NCBI GenBank assembly: GCA_023227945.1
Contig: JALOCC010000003.1
Location: 15,376-79,375 of the forward strand
Source: Candidatus Omnitrophota bacterium
GTDB taxonomy: Bacteria; Omnitrophota; Gorgyraeia; Duberdicusellales; 4484-171
DNA length: 64,000 bases
Reading direction: 5' to 3'
Under the pieces are notes generated by a model that made no database searches, was not told where the DNA came from, and saw only the letters and a list, made by a program, of their open reading frames with translations. Of the stretch, positions 61,810 through 64,000 are shown one piece after another (position 1 is the first letter of the stretch; each line of letters starts with the position of its first letter). The translations under genes and the position numbers were made by a program.

Positions 61810-63141
61810 ATGAAGAAAATTATCACTTTCTCGATAGTATTTCTTCTAATAGCTAATTGTGCATTCGCGCAAGAGGCGATAATTTCTCCTTCCAAGCCTG
61901 CGACATTATTTCAACAATTAAAATCATGGTGGAGCGGTGAGTATTTTTTCGGTAATTGGGGCGGTAAACGGAAAGAATTAAGTGAGCGCGGAGTAGATTT
62001 TACCAGCACTTACGTTACCGACCTTTTAACGAATGTCCACGGCGGCATAAGAAAGAACCGTTTCCGTTATGACTCATCTTTAGGTTTGGATATTAACGTT
62101 GACCTTGAAAAAGTTTTCGCTTTAAACGGATTACAATTCCATATTTCTGGCGTCTATCGTGAAGGAAAAAACCTTTCCGGAGACATAGGTAATCGTTTCC
62201 CGCCTTCGAGTATCTACGGCTCAGAGTATGTACAGCTTTATAACCTTTATCTGGAACAAGAGATGTTTCAGGATAAGGTAAGCCTTAAAGTAGGGCGTCT
62301 TGGTACAGGAGACGACTTTGCGCAATCGCCGCTCTACGGGACATTTCTTACCAATTCCATAGATGGCTGCCCCATCAGTTTGCCGATAAACTTTTTTTTC
62401 ACGGTTTATCCAACCGCCACCTGGGGTGCCCGTTTGAAATTGAAACCGGCGAATGCTTTTGTGTGGCAGGGCGGGATTTATCACCAGGATTCAGGTGTTA
62501 GCCGCGAAGCTGCGCACGGAGCAGATTTAACATGGAGAAGCAATAAGGGAATTCTTTTCATTCAGGAATTTAGTTTCTTGCCCAATCAATATGCTGAAGC
62601 AGAAGGCCTTCCGGGAAATTATAAATTAGGAGTTTTTTATTCCACGGGGCGTTTCAAGGATTTATATGCGGACGAAAACGGAGGCTCTTATGCTTCAACG
62701 GGTTTGCTTCAGAAGAGGCGTTATGGAAATTACGGCCTTTACCTTCATGCCGATCAGATGCTCTATCGCGAGCCGGATTCTAAAGACCAGGGGTTTACGC
62801 CATTTTTTGTAGTGGTATTGCAGCCAAGCGATATGAATGAACTACCGCTTTTCATAGATTTAGGGCTTACTTATAAAGGATTAATTCCCGGCCGCGATAA
62901 TGATGTTGCCGGAATAGGCCTTGCTTATGGCAAGTGGAGCAGGCAATTAAACAAACACCATAGTGATGCCGGAGAAGAAAAACAGACATTTGAAACCGTA
63001 ATTGAGGCTACTTATAAAATCGCCATAAACCAATGGCTATATTTCCAACCGGATATTCAATATATCATTAATCCCAACGGCGGTAATCAGGATACTGGTA
63101 ACGCTTTAGTTACCGGAGCAAGAATCGGCATTACCTTTTAG
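61810..63141 (+). CDS. OprB-family carbohydrate porin
   Basis: 443 residues. Signal peptide (ITFSIVFLLIANCAFA), then WWSGEYFFGNWGGKRKELSERGVDF, the opening of OprB porins, VKVGRLGTGDDFAQSPLYG, and the C-terminal QWLYFQPDIQYIINPNG and a final F (RIGITF). It should let sugars cross the outer membrane. A sugar:H+ symporter gene follows 53 bases downstream, so together they cover both membranes. The mRNA start lies practically at the ATG. Confidence 0.9.
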   Translation: MKKIITFSIVFLLIANCAFAQEAIISPSKPATLFQQLKSWWSGEYFFGNWGGKRKELSERGVDFTSTYVTDLLTNVHGGIRKNRFRYDSSLGLDINVDLEKVFALNGLQFHISGVYREGKNLSGDIGNRFPPSSIYGSEYVQLYNLYLEQEMFQDKVSLKVGRLGTGDDFAQSPLYGTFLTNSIDGCPISLPINFFFTVYPTATWGARLKLKPANAFVWQGGIYHQDSGVSREAAHGADLTWRSNKGILFIQEFSFLPNQYAEAEGLPGNYKLGVFYSTGRFKDLYADENGGSYASTGLLQKRRYGNYGLYLHADQMLYREPDSKDQGFTPFFVVVLQPSDMNELPLFIDLGLTYKGLIPGRDNDVAGIGLAYGKWSRQLNKHHSDAGEEKQTFETVIEATYKIAINQWLYFQPDIQYIINPNGGNQDTGNALVTGARIGITF

Positions 63142-63194
63142 TTTTTATAAAGTTACGGACGTTACATTCGTAACATAAATACAAGGAGGCAGAT

Positions 63195-64000
63195 ATGCCC
63201 AAGCCCCAACGTTTGGACAATCTTTTTATTATTTATATTATCGCCTTTATCGCAGCTTTGGCTGGTTTGCTCTTTGGTTATGATACAGGCGTAATTTCCG
63301 GAGCAATACTTTATCTGAAAGACCAATTCAACCTGACTTCCCTGGTTGTTGAGAGGGTAGTCAGTGCTGTATTGTTAGGTGCCGTTATCGGAGCAGCTTT
63401 TAGCGGAGCAATGGCAGATAAGCTTGGCAGGCGCCGCAGCATAGTGATTACCGCTTTGCTTTTTTCTATTGGAGCAGTCGGCAGCGCATTCTCGCCGAGT
63501 ATCCTTGTTTTAATCGGCTGTCGTCTCCTTATCGGCCTGGCAATAGGCGTTGCTTCTTATGTCGCCCCTTTGTATATTTCGGAAATTTCTCCCGCTAAAG
63601 CAAGAGGTTCTTTAGTTTCGCTAAATCAGCTGATGATTACCTGCGGCATAGTAGTTTCTTATCTGGTTGATTATATGCTGACACTCGGAAAAAACGAGTG
63701 GCGCTGGATGTTTGGCTTGGGTGCTATTCCGGCAACGATTTTGCTTATCGGTATGATTTATCTTCCTGAAACCCCTCGTTGGCTTATCAGCAGAGGATTG
63801 ATAGATAAAGCAAAGGATGTTCTTTGCCGCACCGGCTCAGCGGATAATATTGATAATGAGATAAAAAATATTTCCAGTTCCATATCCGATAAAGTCTGCT
63901 GCTGGAGCGAGGTTTTTGCACCCTGGGTGAGGCCGGCGCTTTTTGTGGGTATTGCTTTAGCTTTTTTTCAACAGGCAACCGGTATAAATACTATTATTTA
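63195..64000 (+). CDS. Sugar porter-family MFS transporter (partial, right edge)
   Basis: 268 complete codons, no stop before the edge. ALAGLLFGYDTGVISGA, ADKLGRRRS, RLLIGLAIGVASYVAPLYIS, PAKARGSL, LPETPRWLI and FQQATGINTI are the sugar-porter signatures of XylE/GalP/AraE-like symporters. The first seven helices are present. ACAAGGAGG precedes the ATG. Probable sugar:H+ symport, supplied by the neighbouring OprB porin and by the proton pump earlier in the window. Confidence 0.9.
   Translation, partial: MPKPQRLDNLFIIYIIAFIAALAGLLFGYDTGVISGAILYLKDQFNLTSLVVERVVSAVLLGAVIGAAFSGAMADKLGRRRSIVITALLFSIGAVGSAFSPSILVLIGCRLLIGLAIGVASYVAPLYISEISPAKARGSLVSLNQLMITCGIVVSYLVDYMLTLGKNEWRWMFGLGAIPATILLIGMIYLPETPRWLISRGLIDKAKDVLCRTGSADNIDNEIKNISSSISDKVCCWSEVFAPWVRPALFVGIALAFFQQATGINTII

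Noticed and set aside
1-64000. tRNA, rRNA or replication-origin features
   Set aside because: No cloverleaf, rRNA segment or DnaA-box cluster could be recognised by reading either strand.

Overview
The window is AT-leaning bacterial DNA with almost every gene on the + strand. Several genes encode signal peptides followed by outer-membrane beta-barrels (BBP2, Porin_5 and OprB types), so the host has a diderm envelope. That, together with the GSI-alpha glutamine synthetase and the abundant stuttering intergenic hairpins, suggests a Candidatus Omnitrophota (OP3) genome. This is inference; no rRNA or marker gene in the window proves it.

Layout. 1-2.7 kb: mannose-type carbohydrate genes (end of a GH130 phosphorylase, a GT4/helical-domain fusion, a small cupin). 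3.3-7.6 kb: accessory region with a membrane protein, a secreted C45-type hydrolase, long structured intergenic DNA, a pseudogene and a secreted protein of unknown function. 7.7-13.6 kb: PMA1-type H+-ATPase, short pyruvate kinase, YHS protein and P1B metal ATPase. 14-21.2 kb: an osmotic-stress/trehalose island: a trehalose-6-phosphate synthase fused to a two-TM sensor and HAMP, an MscS channel, OtsB, a DUF5752 protein, TreT, an orphan RnfA-like protein and three tiny proteins (two clearly membrane-spanning). 21.7-35.2 kb: nitrogen assimilation: sigma-like regulator, GlnB, Amt, GlnK, porin, GlnA, a glutamine amidotransferase, a Fis-type protein, GltB and GltD. 35.4-44 kb: a PPDK-like fusion protein, PyrG, CarA and CarB. 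44.2-58.4 kb: phosphate starvation: PhoB-PhoR, small genes, a porin, and two complete pst operons, one with arsenate reductase. 58.5-64 kb: NikR, a YezD-like protein, OprB porins, a pair of paralogous membrane proteins and the start of a sugar:H+ symporter.

Regulation is unusually legible. Three leaders (before the sigma-like gene, glnB-amt and glnA) each carry two hairpins with A-x-x-G-type loops, the second overlapping a terminator: the layout of ANTAR-protein antitermination. Three Pho-box promoters share one geometry: four 11-bp repeat units, 6 bp, then a -10 box.

The strongest candidates for something new are: the second pst operon, whose two PstB ATPases carry complementary motif defects predicting an asymmetric heterodimer; the membrane-sensor-trehalose-6-phosphate synthase fusion coupled to MscS; the ANTAR-like nitrogen regulon; and families of structured intergenic repeats, one of which has a relative inside the gltD coding sequence.
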